Part shown: in pieces, positions 1 through 6,993 of the stretch
Layout of the letters: the number at the start of each line of letters is the position of its first letter
Position numbering within the stretch: position 1 is the stretch's first letter
Source of the DNA: Chitinophagaceae bacterium
GTDB taxonomy: Bacteria > Bacteroidota > Bacteroidia > Chitinophagales > Chitinophagaceae
NCBI GenBank assembly: GCA_016787085.1
Contig: JAEUVJ010000073.1
Coordinates: 1 to 64,000, forward strand
DNA: 64,000 nt
Reading direction: 5' to 3'
Made by a program: the position numbers and the translations under genes
Notes under the pieces: model-generated
What the model was told of the DNA's origin: nothing
The model's database searches: none
Seen by the model: only the letters and a program-made list of their open reading frames with translations

Positions 1-65
1 GGCACGCGGTCACTCAATTGAAAATGGGTGAACAGCTTTTCGGTAAACTTTTTTTTGCCTTGCAT
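1..65 (-). mobile_element. IS1182-type transposase, N-terminal fragment at window edge
   Basis: Reading the minus strand from an ATG at 65-63 gives 21 complete codons, beginning MQGKKKFTEKLF and ending QLSDRVP, before the window ends. This resembles the usual N-terminus of Bacteroidota IS1182-family DDE transposases as I remember them (MQGKK..EKLF..FQLSERVP). A GGAGG-like stretch (CCTCC on the plus strand, about 80-84) lies just upstream. The rest of the gene lies left of the window, so whether it is intact cannot be judged. The right terminal inverted repeat of the element should lie somewhere in about 80-300 but I could not identify it. Confidence 0.6.
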
Positions 66-550
66 ACTTTAAGTTACTTCCTCCACAAAGGCAAAAACAA
101 ATATCTTTATGAACAAACTGTGAGTTGTGCAACAGGCACATATGGTTTTCTGCTATGCTGGCTGAAGAATATGTACTGATCGTCCTGTTCGCTTATCATC
201 TGCAGTCCAGGCTGAACGAATAAAGCCAAGCAACAGAATATAACATCATCTTTATAACTTTACTCAGCTTCGGTTCGGGCTGAAGAATCACGGAATATCA
301 GCACAGCAGAAAGCCCTGGCCGTTGTGTGCGGGTAATGAGTGCGGGCAGAAGCACCAGCAATATGATGATTTTCGCCACCGCTGTGTTGAGATCAATAAT
401 TTGGCCCGGCGAAGACTACGGTGGTATAAAGAGTCCCCTCTTCGTTTGTTGGTGTTTGCCCTAAACACAAAGCTTACACGCAACACCAACAAAGGCCGCT
501 CACTGCTTTTACTTCAGCGTATCTGTCCTGATGGCAGGAGTGACCGTCGG

Positions 551-680
551 CTGTTTCCTCACGTGGTCTCCCGTTTCGGGGCCTTGTGCCAGGCAGGGAC
601 TCCGTGCAAACAGATCTTACTCTTTAGCTGTTGCCCGGGTTTCTGTATTTTTAATCCGCAACGGTGAATAGTTTTTTCAC
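551..680 (+). repeat. Long imperfect direct repeat, copy 1
   Basis: Aligns with 1263-1390 with almost no length change. Shared blocks in the same order are CTGTTTCCT, GCCTTGTGCCAGGCAGG, CTGTTGCCCGG, TTTCTGTATTTTTA and GCAACGGTGAAT followed by a T-run. Each copy contains GTTGC and GCAAC as a spaced inverted pair, so it could form a stem-loop. The two copies bracket the gene at 778-1233. Confidence 0.75.
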
Positions 681-686
681 AACTTG

Positions 687-703
687 TCCCGCCAGGGGCG
701 GGA
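687..703. repeat. GC-rich hairpin
   Basis: Perfect 7-bp arms TCCCGCC and GGCGGGA with loop AGG, just after repeat copy 1 and about 75 bases before the first gene. No T-run follows, so a terminator role is unlikely. It could be a REP-like element. Confidence 0.5.
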
Positions 704-777
704 GACTGTCGTTGGCGGCAACCGTGCTGTGAACGCTTAGCTCATAGCATCAAATCAAATAAGCTAAATATCAATAT

Positions 778-1233
778 ATGAGACAGTTTATTATAGTTTT
801 TGGTATTACCTTTTGCCTGGCACTCACTGCCAGCGTTGTATTGGGGCAAGACCCAAGAGAAGCTGAAATAAGGCGATTAGAAAATCTTGAAAGGGAATCC
901 GTTTTAAAAGGAGATTCAGCCGTATTGTTTGATAAAATCTGGTCGGCAAATATGATCGTCAATACGCCTGCCAATGTGGTTGGAACAGCGGAAGGCACAA
1001 AGGCACATCTCAGATCGGGAAACCTGAACTACCTTTCTTTTGAAAGAAATATCGAGAAAATTGTCTTCACTGATAATGTAGCAATTGTTATGGGTGGCGA
1101 GATGATCAAACCACAAGGGCAGCAGGTGAATGCAGGCAAGACAGTAAGCAGGCGATTTACACATGTCTGGATTTATAAGAACAATTCCTGGAGCATTATC
1201 GCTCGACAGGCTACAATTATTAAAGTGGAATAA
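778..1233 (+). CDS. NTF2-like (DUF4440/SnoaL-type) secreted protein
   Basis: 151 residues. The first about 23 form a signal peptide ending near VVLGQ, so the product is probably exported to the periplasm. The rest has the alpha+beta pattern of the NTF2-like DUF4440 group: an N-terminal helix pair (EAEIRRLENLERESVLKGD), then strands ending in THVWIYKNNSWSIIARQATII. Such small cone-shaped domains bind or convert small ligands, but the ligand cannot be predicted. The gene stands alone between two long imperfect direct repeats, which suggests cassette-like gain or local duplication. Confidence 0.75.
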   Translation: MRQFIIVFGITFCLALTASVVLGQDPREAEIRRLENLERESVLKGDSAVLFDKIWSANMIVNTPANVVGTAEGTKAHLRSGNLNYLSFERNIEKIVFTDNVAIVMGGEMIKPQGQQVNAGKTVSRRFTHVWIYKNNSWSIIARQATIIKVE

Positions 1234-1262
1234 GCTATTTTATTTAACGGCAATAATAATTC

Positions 1263-1390
1263 CTGTTTCCTGACAGAGTTTCCTGTGGCGTGCCTTGTGC
1301 CAGGCAGGCACTACGTACCAGCAAATTTTACCTTCCGGCTGTTGCCCGGTTTTCTGTATTTTTAGTCAGCAACGGTGAATCGTTTTTTTA
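1263..1390 (+). repeat. Long imperfect direct repeat, copy 2
   Basis: Second copy of the repeat at 551-680, starting 30 bases after the stop of the NTF2-like gene. Identity is highest over GCCTTGTGCCAGGCAGG and from CTGTTGCCCGG to the T-run. The 293-base gap between this gene and the next holds this repeat and nothing else that I can recognise. Confidence 0.75.
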
Positions 1391-1526
1391 CAGGCTGACG
1401 TTGCCTGCAAGCTTATGAGACCAGCCGTTTCCCTATTGTTTTTTTTCAGATGCAAATCAGCCAGATAACTCTGATAACGCAATCAATCAAATCGTAATTG
1501 CAAATGACTCCGGTAAAAATAAAAAT

Positions 1527-1991
1527 ATGATTACTCAAAAAATTACACCCTATTTGTGGGTCGAGAAAGATGCCAAAGCTGTAGCAGATTACTACTTATC
1601 CATTTTTAAAGACGGTAAGCTGAAAGATTTTCGCAAGTTCGATAGTGACGAAAGTGGAAATGAAGCAGGCATAGAAACGGCTGTAATTGAAATAGCAGGA
1701 ATGGAGTTTAGTATATTAGCAGCAGGCCCGCTATTCAAATTTAACGAAGCAGTTTCTTTTGTTATCAATACAAAAGACCAGGCTGAAACGGATTATTATT
1801 GGGAAGCTCTTACTGAAAATGGTGGAGAGGAAGGCTCTTGTGGATGGTGTAAAGATAAATATGGATTATCATGGCAAGTTGTACCAACTGAATATTTTGA
1901 ATTAATACATAGCGATGACCCGATAGTAAGGGAAAAAGCAATGAAGAACACATTGACGCAAAAAAAATTGATACTTTCAGAACTCAAATGA
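1527..1991 (+). CDS. VOC-fold protein, PhnB/3-demethylubiquinone methyltransferase-like
   Basis: 154 residues of the vicinal-oxygen-chelate fold, PhnB-like branch. The N-terminus (ITPYLWVEKDAKAVADYYLSIF) and the C-terminal motif CGWCKDKYGLSWQVVP are typical. Databases often call this family 3-demethylubiquinone-9 3-methyltransferase, but it lacks any SAM-binding fold, so that name should not be taken literally. Substrate unknown; relatives sit in stress and detoxification clusters like this one. It has no signal peptide and is probably cytoplasmic. Confidence 0.85.
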   Translation: MITQKITPYLWVEKDAKAVADYYLSIFKDGKLKDFRKFDSDESGNEAGIETAVIEIAGMEFSILAAGPLFKFNEAVSFVINTKDQAETDYYWEALTENGGEEGSCGWCKDKYGLSWQVVPTEYFELIHSDDPIVREKAMKNTLTQKKLILSELK

Positions 1992-2093
1992 ACAGATATC
2001 ATTTTTTATGGCAAGTAAGACATAGCCTGAAATAAAAAAGAGAAATAACTGCACATAACATGAACTGTGCAAAAAAACGAAAATCAGTAAAAC

Positions 2094-2582
2094 ATGAAAG
2101 CAGTTGGAAAAACAATAAAGGAGATTCTGACCAGCCTTCCGGCAGACAGGGCAGAACCTTTTAACAAACTTCACGATGTCATTGTAAAAAACCTGCCCAA
2201 AGGGTTTGAACCAGCCATTAGTTATGGCGGGTTGGGCTATGTTATTCCGCATACACTTTACCCTGCGGGTTACCATTGCAAGCCCAGCGAACCGCTCCCC
2301 TTCGCGGGAATTGCTTCGCAAAAAAATTCTATCAATTTTTACCATATGGGTATCTATTCTGATCCCGGGTTATTGAAATGGTTCGTAACCGAATATCCAA
2401 AACACAGTAAGCAGAAACTCGACATGGGAAAAAGTTGTGTCCGCTTTACAAAACTGGATGCGATCCCCTATAAACTCATTGGTGAATTAATGAGAAAGAT
2501 GAGTGCAAAGGAGTGGATCGAAAAATACGAAGCGGCATTCAAACCTAAGCCGGGGCCGGGTAAAGCCAAATCAAAAAAATAA
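2094..2582 (+). CDS. DUF1801 domain protein
   Basis: 162 residues. MKAVGKTIKEILTSLPADR, then GFEPAISYGGLGYVIPHTLYPAGYH, and a late KLDAIPYKLIGELMRKMS segment match the DUF1801 family of small cytoplasmic alpha/beta proteins. The C-terminus is a short basic tail (PKPGPGKAKSKK). Function unknown; family members are common next to VOC and AHSA1 genes in Bacteroidota, as here. There is a 102-base gap from the preceding gene and 203 bases to the next, so it is probably a separate unit. Confidence 0.8.
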   Translation: MKAVGKTIKEILTSLPADRAEPFNKLHDVIVKNLPKGFEPAISYGGLGYVIPHTLYPAGYHCKPSEPLPFAGIASQKNSINFYHMGIYSDPGLLKWFVTEYPKHSKQKLDMGKSCVRFTKLDAIPYKLIGELMRKMSAKEWIEKYEAAFKPKPGPGKAKSKK

Positions 2583-2720
2583 TTCTTCATGGCGGGATCA
2601 CGGCTTAAACCGGGTAACGGCAATTATGCTATAACACGGGTTCCTTTATAAAGTGTATATCCCCCGGAAATCGCTAAAACTTCAGGGCATTTTACCCCCG
2701 GCAAAATAATTGAAAATAGA

Positions 2721-2767
2721 TTTGCGCAACTTAAAGGTTGCATATATATTTGCAACCTGAAGGTTGC
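2721..2767 (+). promoter_or_regulatory. ArsR-operon promoter with overlapping palindromic operator
   Basis: TTTG at 2721-2724, 20 bases, then TATATTTG at 2745-2752: a close match to the Bacteroidota promoter (TTTG, 19-21 bases, TAnnTTTG). The -7 box lies inside a perfect palindrome, AGGTTGCA (2735-2742) and TGCAACCT (2751-2758), spaced by 8 bases. A further half-site AGGTTGC follows at 2761-2767. This geometry suits repression by an ArsR dimer covering the -7 region and the expected start point. The regulator's ATG is 19 bases after the last half-site. Confidence 0.75.
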
Positions 2768-2785
2768 GTAATTATATATTATACT

Positions 2786-3106
2786 ATGAAACAAGACATA
2801 TTCCAGGCCATAGCTGACCCGACACGCAGGGCTATTTTAACTTTAATTGCTATTCAGGCATTAACGCCAAATGCAATGGCGGAAAAATTTGATATGAGCC
2901 GGCAAGCCGTATCAAAACATATTAAAGTATTACAGGAATGCGGGCTGGTCAAACCTGAGCAGTCCGGCAGAGAAATTTACTACCACTTTAATCCCCAAAA
3001 AATGAGGGAATTTGACAATTGGTTAGCCCAATTCAGGAAAATATGGGAAACTCAATTTGATCAGCTTGACAAAGTATTATCAACAATGAAAAAACAAAAA
3101 AAATGA
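2786..3106 (+). CDS. ArsR-family winged-helix repressor
   Basis: 106 residues from the ATG at 2786. The longer frame starting at 2738 would begin inside the operator palindrome, so I reject that start. The protein opens with DIFQAIADPTRRAIL, the ArsR signature, and has a recognition helix in MSRQAVSKHIKVLQECGLV. No cysteine metal-site motif is present, which fits the non-metal subgroup paired with AHSA1 genes. Its stop overlaps the next ATG (ATGA), so the two are translated together. It probably represses its own operon through the palindrome at 2735-2758. The inducer is unknown. Confidence 0.88.
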   Translation: MKQDIFQAIADPTRRAILTLIAIQALTPNAMAEKFDMSRQAVSKHIKVLQECGLVKPEQSGREIYYHFNPQKMREFDNWLAQFRKIWETQFDQLDKVLSTMKKQKK

Positions 3107-3603
3107 ATAACAACTTGCTATTTGATTTTACTGTTGACAAAGCAGCAAAGAAGGTATTCATCACCAGGGAATTTGATGCCGGTCTTTCACTGGTATGGGA
3201 TGCTTTTACCAAAGCAGAAATTCTTGACCAATGGGTGGCGCCTAAGCCCTTTTTATCTAAAACAAAATACCAGGATTTCAAAGTTGGTGGCAAAAGATTT
3301 TATGCAATGGTAAGCCCGGAAGGACAAGAACGCTGGGCCATTCAGCAATACACTTCCATTAATCCTAAGACCAACTTCAAAATGTTCAATGTTTTTGCAG
3401 ATAAAGATGAAAATCCTGAACCATTCGGCTCTGATTGGTATTACACTTTCAGCGAAGAGAATGGAAAGACAACAGTGCGTATTATTATTTATAATGATTC
3501 GCTTGAACGCATGGAGAGAATGATCGCAATGGGCTTCACAGAAGGATTTAAAGCATCAATGGTTAATTTGGAAAATTTATTGACATCTTTATCTAACAAA
3601 TGA
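3103..3603 (+). CDS. SRPBCC/AHSA1-domain protein
   Basis: 166 residues of the START-like SRPBCC fold: KVFITREFDAGLSLVWDAFTKAEILDQWVAP at the front, YTFSEENGKTTVRIIIYNDS in the middle, and the long C-terminal helix MIAMGFTEGFKASMVNLENLL. The family has a deep hydrophobic cavity for small ligands. The gene overlaps the ArsR gene by 4 bases and is followed 49 bases later by a VOC gene. ArsR plus AHSA1 is a recurrent bacterial pair in which the SRPBCC protein is the controlled effector; its ligand is not predictable. Confidence 0.88.
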   Translation: MNNNLLFDFTVDKAAKKVFITREFDAGLSLVWDAFTKAEILDQWVAPKPFLSKTKYQDFKVGGKRFYAMVSPEGQERWAIQQYTSINPKTNFKMFNVFADKDENPEPFGSDWYYTFSEENGKTTVRIIIYNDSLERMERMIAMGFTEGFKASMVNLENLLTSLSNK

Positions 3604-3652
3604 TTTTCTCAAAAGACTTTTATTATAATAAACAATTCAAAAAAATAAAATT

Positions 3653-4084
3653 ATGGCACATATCAATCCTCACATTAACTTCAATGGCAATGCCGAAGAA
3701 GCTTTTACCTTTTACAAATCAGTATTTGGTGGAGAGTTTGCAAAGGTTATTCGTTTCAAAGACCTCGCAAGCCCTGAATTCAGGGTTGCGGAAAAAGAAG
3801 AAAATAAAATTATGCATATTGCTTTGCCTATCGGTAAAAGTAATATGTTGATGGCAAATGATGTCCCTGAAAGTATGGGAAGGACAAACGAAAATGAGAA
3901 CAGAAGTAAAATTGTAATAAGTGCAGAAAGTAAAGAAGAAGCAGACAAATTATTTAATGGGCTTTCAGTAGGAGGACAAATAGAAGGGCCTATTGGTGAT
4001 AGTCCCTGGGGTTCATATTTTGGTTGTTTTAGAGACAAATACGGCATCGAGTGGATTGTGGAATTTGACCCAAATTATAATTGA
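3653..4084 (+). CDS. VOC-fold protein, PhnB-like
   Basis: 143 residues, VOC fold: AHINPHINFNGNAEEAFTFY at the N-terminus and SPWGSYFGCFRDKYGIEWIVEF at the C-terminus are the usual PhnB-like motifs. It differs from the protein at 1527-1991 in sequence and length, so it is a relative rather than a recent duplicate. It is third in the ArsR-AHSA1-VOC unit, and a hairpin terminator follows at 4198, so the three genes probably form one regulated transcript. Confidence 0.87.
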   Translation: MAHINPHINFNGNAEEAFTFYKSVFGGEFAKVIRFKDLASPEFRVAEKEENKIMHIALPIGKSNMLMANDVPESMGRTNENENRSKIVISAESKEEADKLFNGLSVGGQIEGPIGDSPWGSYFGCFRDKYGIEWIVEFDPNYN

Positions 4085-4197
4085 CAAAAGTAACTGACAA
4101 AAACATCGGACGCCTGACATGAATTTTGTGAAAATTGAGACTGACGGAAGTATCTCAGCAGTTGTACTTCTATCAGCGTTTGTGCTATATTCGTACT

Positions 4198-4219
4198 AAA
4201 GGCTTCAAATGCCTTTTTT
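4198..4219 (+). terminator. Intrinsic terminator of the ArsR operon
   Basis: Stem AAAGGC/GCCTTT with a 7-base loop, its 3' arm running into a six-T stretch. It lies 114 bases after the VOC stop and before the next gene at 4268. Confidence 0.7.
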
Positions 4220-4267
4220 GGAAATACCTGAAACGTTACTTCGCCATCAACTACTCAATACAAAAGT

Positions 4268-4843
4268 ATGAGCAACACAAAAAGCATTAAAAAAAAGCTG
4301 TCGCCGGAACAACGTTCGGCGCTGCTCATCATATTAAAGAGCCGTTTTGAGAAGAACATAAAACGCCATAAAGGCCTTGAATGGACCAAAGTGCAGGCAA
4401 AACTGGAAGCCAGCCCGGAAAAACTATGGTCGCTCAGCGAAATGGAAGCCACAGGCGGTGAGCCGGATGTGGCAGGGTATGATAAAAAGACGGGTGAATA
4501 CATTTTTTATGATTGTGTAGCAGAAAGCCCTGCCGGCCGCAGAAGTGTGTGTTACGACGGGGAGGCGCTGGCGTCACGAAAAGAACATAAACCGAAGAAC
4601 AGCGCTATGGATATGGCAATCGCTATGGGCATTGCGATACTGACGGAAGAGCAATACCGGCAATTGCAGGAGCTGGGAGAATTCGATACCAAAACGTCGA
4701 GCTGGGTAAAGACTCCTGAGGCTATCAGGGAACATGGCGGCGCTATTTTTTGCGATCGCCGCTACGGCCATGTCTTCGTGTATCATAATGGGGCGGAATC
4801 CTATTATGCTGCCAGGGGGTTCCGTGGTTGTTTACGGGTCTGA
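4268..4843 (+). CDS. DUF4256 domain protein
   Basis: 191 residues spanning the whole DUF4256 family. Landmarks: SPEQRSALLIILKSRFEKN, GLEWTKVQAKLEASPEKLWSL, MEATGGEPDV, FYDCVAESPAGRRSVCYD, and a C-terminal AIFCDRRYGHVFVYHNGAESYYAARGFRG region. There is no signal peptide or membrane segment. The biochemical role is unknown; the family is annotated only by conservation. It may carry its own promoter because a terminator lies just upstream. Confidence 0.85.
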   Translation: MSNTKSIKKKLSPEQRSALLIILKSRFEKNIKRHKGLEWTKVQAKLEASPEKLWSLSEMEATGGEPDVAGYDKKTGEYIFYDCVAESPAGRRSVCYDGEALASRKEHKPKNSAMDMAIAMGIAILTEEQYRQLQELGEFDTKTSSWVKTPEAIREHGGAIFCDRRYGHVFVYHNGAESYYAARGFRGCLRV

Positions 4844-4951
4844 ACCCCGGCAGGGCTGTGGAGTTTGTCCCGGCTGGTGGGCGACGGGTCTCCCCGGCCT
4901 CTTTTCCTGTCAGTGCTGAATCGTTATAACAGTTTACTCCAATCATATAAC

Positions 4952-5302
4952 ATGCTTACAGCGATCAACCCAAAATTACCCATGCGCAACAAGTCAGTTA
5001 CAAAGGAATTTTACCTGGATAAACTTGGGTTTGAAGAATTTGGCAGTGCGGACTACGAGGGTTACCTGATGGTACAAAAGGACAATATCCAGATCCATTT
5101 TTTTGAGTTCAAAGAACTGGACCCGAAAGAGAATTACGGGCAGGTCTATATACGTACAGATGATATAGATGGCTGGTACGGATTTGCAAAGAGCAAACAA
5201 GTGAACTGTACCCCGCCCGAATACAAACCCTGGCAGCAAAAAGAGTTCTCTATACTTGACCCCGACAACAATTTGCTGACCTTCGGGCAAAGCATGACCT
5301 GA
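4952..5302 (+). CDS. Bleomycin-resistance/glyoxalase-type VOC protein
   Basis: 116 residues from the ATG at 4952. An upstream start at 4865 would add 29 residues with no family similarity. The sequence INPKLPMRNKSVTKEFYLDKLGFEE, then DNIQIHFFEFKELDPKENYGQVYIRTDD and FSILDPDNNLLTFGQ, matches the bleomycin-resistance branch of VOC proteins, which bind drugs by sequestering them as dimers. Whether this one binds bleomycin or another ligand cannot be told from sequence. Confidence 0.85.
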   Translation: MLTAINPKLPMRNKSVTKEFYLDKLGFEEFGSADYEGYLMVQKDNIQIHFFEFKELDPKENYGQVYIRTDDIDGWYGFAKSKQVNCTPPEYKPWQQKEFSILDPDNNLLTFGQSMT

Positions 5303-5309
5303 CCCATTA

Positions 5310-5317
5310 TAATTTTG
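5310..5317 (+). promoter_or_regulatory. Candidate -7 box TAATTTTG
   Basis: An exact TAnnTTTG match 17 bases before the ATG at 5335. I see no good TTTG at the -33 position, so support is partial. Confidence 0.35.
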
Positions 5318-5334
5318 CAGCAGGAAATGTTTCT

Positions 5335-5673
5335 ATGAACCGGAACCGGTCGCTTATACTCATTAAGTTCGTTCATACCCTTATCTGGGTGTTCTTCAAT
5401 GCCGTGATCTTTTATATGCTGTATGCCGTTATTGTCAACAAAATGGACAAATGGCTGTGGATCGGTTTTGCCCTCGTGGCCCTTGAAGGGCTGATCCTTG
5501 TTGTTTTCCGTTTCTCCTGCCCGCTTACGCTGATGGCCCGGAAATATTCTTCTTCGGCAAAAGATAATTTTGATATCTGTCTTCCGAACTGGCTGGCGAA
5601 GTACACGAAAGTGATCTATACGTCCATCATGATCATCATTATCATTTTGACGGCAGTTCGGTTGATGCAATGA
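5335..5673 (+). CDS. Small inner-membrane protein, function unknown
   Basis: 112 residues with three probable membrane spans: about 8-32 (LIKFVHTLIWVFFNAVIFYMLY), about 42-60 (LWIGFALVALEGLILVVF) and about 91-108 (IYTSIMIIIIILTAV). A cytoplasmic or periplasmic loop carries FSCPLTLMARKYSSSAKDNFDI. I recall similar short proteins from other Bacteroidota but no function. It lies 32 bases after the VOC gene and 70 before the amidase gene. Confidence 0.7.
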   Translation: MNRNRSLILIKFVHTLIWVFFNAVIFYMLYAVIVNKMDKWLWIGFALVALEGLILVVFRFSCPLTLMARKYSSSAKDNFDICLPNWLAKYTKVIYTSIMIIIIILTAVRLMQ

Positions 5674-5743
5674 TCTTTTCCGGTGAGATGACCTTGCTGC
5701 CCTGTTTATTGATTAACTTTAGCCGGAGCAACACCCTGTCATC

Positions 5744-6496
5744 ATGAAGATCTGCGTGGCACAAACAAAACCTGTCAAAGGAGATATCCCGGCCAATATA
5801 GCCGGGCATACAAAACTGATCAGCCTTGCTGTAGTGGAAGGAGCCGGTATGATCATTTTCCCTGAATTGTCAGTGACGGGCTATGAACCGGGTCTCGCAA
5901 AAGATCTTTCGATTGATAAGGATGATAACTGTTTGGATGTATTCCAGCATGTCAGTGATGAATACCGGCTCATCATTGCTGTTGGTATGCCTGTCAGAAG
6001 TGAGAACGGTATCCTTATTGGTATGATCATCTTTCAGCCGCAGCAGCTGCGACTGCTGTATGCCAAACATCACCTGCACGCAGATGAGTATCCCTATTTT
6101 GTCAATGGAGATCGTGATATACTGCTGAAAACAGGAAAGCATACCCTTTCATTTGCCATCTGCTACGAATTGTTGGTGCCTGAGCATGCTGCCCGTGCCG
6201 GTCAGGGTGGCGCTGATATCTACATTGCCAGTGTGGCCAAAACCCCGGATGGGATGGTGAAAGCCAGCCAGGCCTTGTCAGAAACAGCAAAGAAATATTC
6301 AATGACTATTCTCTTATCCAATTGTGTAGGTCATTGTGATGACTTCGATTGTGGGGGTAGAACAGCGGTATGGAACAACAAGGGGATGCTGGCCGGGCAA
6401 CTGGATGGAATGAATGAGGGAATATTGATCGTTGATACGGATACTATGGAGGTGATCGCAAAGCAATATATCCCGGGTGAAATATCTTTTGTATGA
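5744..6496 (+). CDS. Carbon-nitrogen hydrolase (nitrilase superfamily)
   Basis: 250 residues. The Glu-Lys-Cys catalytic triad is visible: E41 in IIFPELSVTGYEP, K108 in LLYAKHHLHADE, and the nucleophile C140 in FAICYELLVPEHA. Enzymes of this fold hydrolyse amides or nitriles through a thioester intermediate. The sequence is closest in style to the stand-alone amidase branch, with no glutamine-dependent synthetase domain fused. Substrate unknown. A near-perfect palindrome follows the stop at 6521. Confidence 0.87.
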   Translation: MKICVAQTKPVKGDIPANIAGHTKLISLAVVEGAGMIIFPELSVTGYEPGLAKDLSIDKDDNCLDVFQHVSDEYRLIIAVGMPVRSENGILIGMIIFQPQQLRLLYAKHHLHADEYPYFVNGDRDILLKTGKHTLSFAICYELLVPEHAARAGQGGADIYIASVAKTPDGMVKASQALSETAKKYSMTILLSNCVGHCDDFDCGGRTAVWNNKGMLAGQLDGMNEGILIVDTDTMEVIAKQYIPGEISFV

Positions 6497-6520
6497 AATT
6501 TCTTACGGGCTGTCCCATTC

Positions 6521-6550
6521 TTTATACTTCAATTGTTATTGAGGTATAAA
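6521..6550. promoter_or_regulatory. 30-bp near-perfect palindrome ahead of the YCII/ECF42 pair
   Basis: Arms TTTATACTTCAAT and ATTGAGGTATAAA, loop TGTT; 13 bp with one mismatch that would be a G-U pair in RNA. It lies 24 bases after the amidase stop and 33 before the YCII start. It could be an operator or a weak hairpin terminator; there is no T-run, which favours a protein-binding site. Confidence 0.55.
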
Positions 6551-6583
6551 CCCGATTTCAATAACATTTCAAAACTTACAACT

Positions 6584-6946
6584 ATGGATGAATTTATGCT
6601 GATCTTCCGGCATATGGATGGCCAGAGCGTGGCTTCGCCGGAGCAGATACAGGTATGGATGAAACAAACAATGGACTGGATCGGCGGCATTGCCGCACAG
6701 AACAAGTATGTCGGTGGCAATGGTTTGCCATTTGACAATGCCCGGGTAGTAAAGAACGTGGGCGAAAAGCTGGTAGTGACGAACGGCCCTTTTGGTGAGA
6801 TCAAGGAAACTATCGGCGGGTATATTGTTGTAAAAGCAGAATCGGCAGAGGAAGCCGTGGAGTTTGCTAAAGGCAGCCCTGTACTGCAGGGAGAAGGGAA
6901 CACGGTGGAAGTAAGAAGAATAGCGAAGGGAGATGGAGTGCATTAA
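6584..6946 (+). CDS. YCII-related (DGPF) domain protein
   Basis: 120 residues from the ATG at 6584; the frame extends upstream to 6533 but that would overlap the palindrome. MDEFMLIFRHMDGQ, VTNGPFGEIKETIGGYIVVKAESAEEAVEFAKGSPVL and the end VEVRRI are the classical YCII/DGPF pattern, here with a GPFGE variant. YCII proteins are dimeric ferredoxin-like barrels. Their typical neighbour is an ECF42 sigma factor, found here 47 bases downstream, where the DGPF protein is a likely target or partner of the sigma factor. Confidence 0.9.
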   Translation: MDEFMLIFRHMDGQSVASPEQIQVWMKQTMDWIGGIAAQNKYVGGNGLPFDNARVVKNVGEKLVVTNGPFGEIKETIGGYIVVKAESAEEAVEFAKGSPVLQGEGNTVEVRRIAKGDGVH

Positions 6947-6993
6947 TTAAATGAACCGCTATCCCGCCTTTTTACACCGGTACAAGATTTTAT

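Larger units (their letters stand above)
66..777. other. Intergenic stretch without a convincing gene
   Basis: About 700 bases between the transposase start and the first plus-strand gene. An open frame of 114 codons at 323-667 has no recognisable features, and its 3' part lies inside a direct repeat, so I do not accept it as a gene. The stretch holds the first copy of that repeat (551-680) and a strong hairpin at 687-703 (arms TCCCGCC and GGCGGGA, loop of 3). It may be degraded DNA left beside the insertion sequence. Confidence 0.5.

Noticed and set aside
323..667. 114-codon open frame on the plus strand
   Set aside because: No known motif, unusual composition, and its 3' half lies inside the direct repeat whose other copy does not keep the frame.
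551..1390. Repeats as integron attC sites around a gene cassette
   Set aside because: No GTTRRRY/RYYYAAC core pair at the right positions and no integrase gene; only the general cassette-like look fits.
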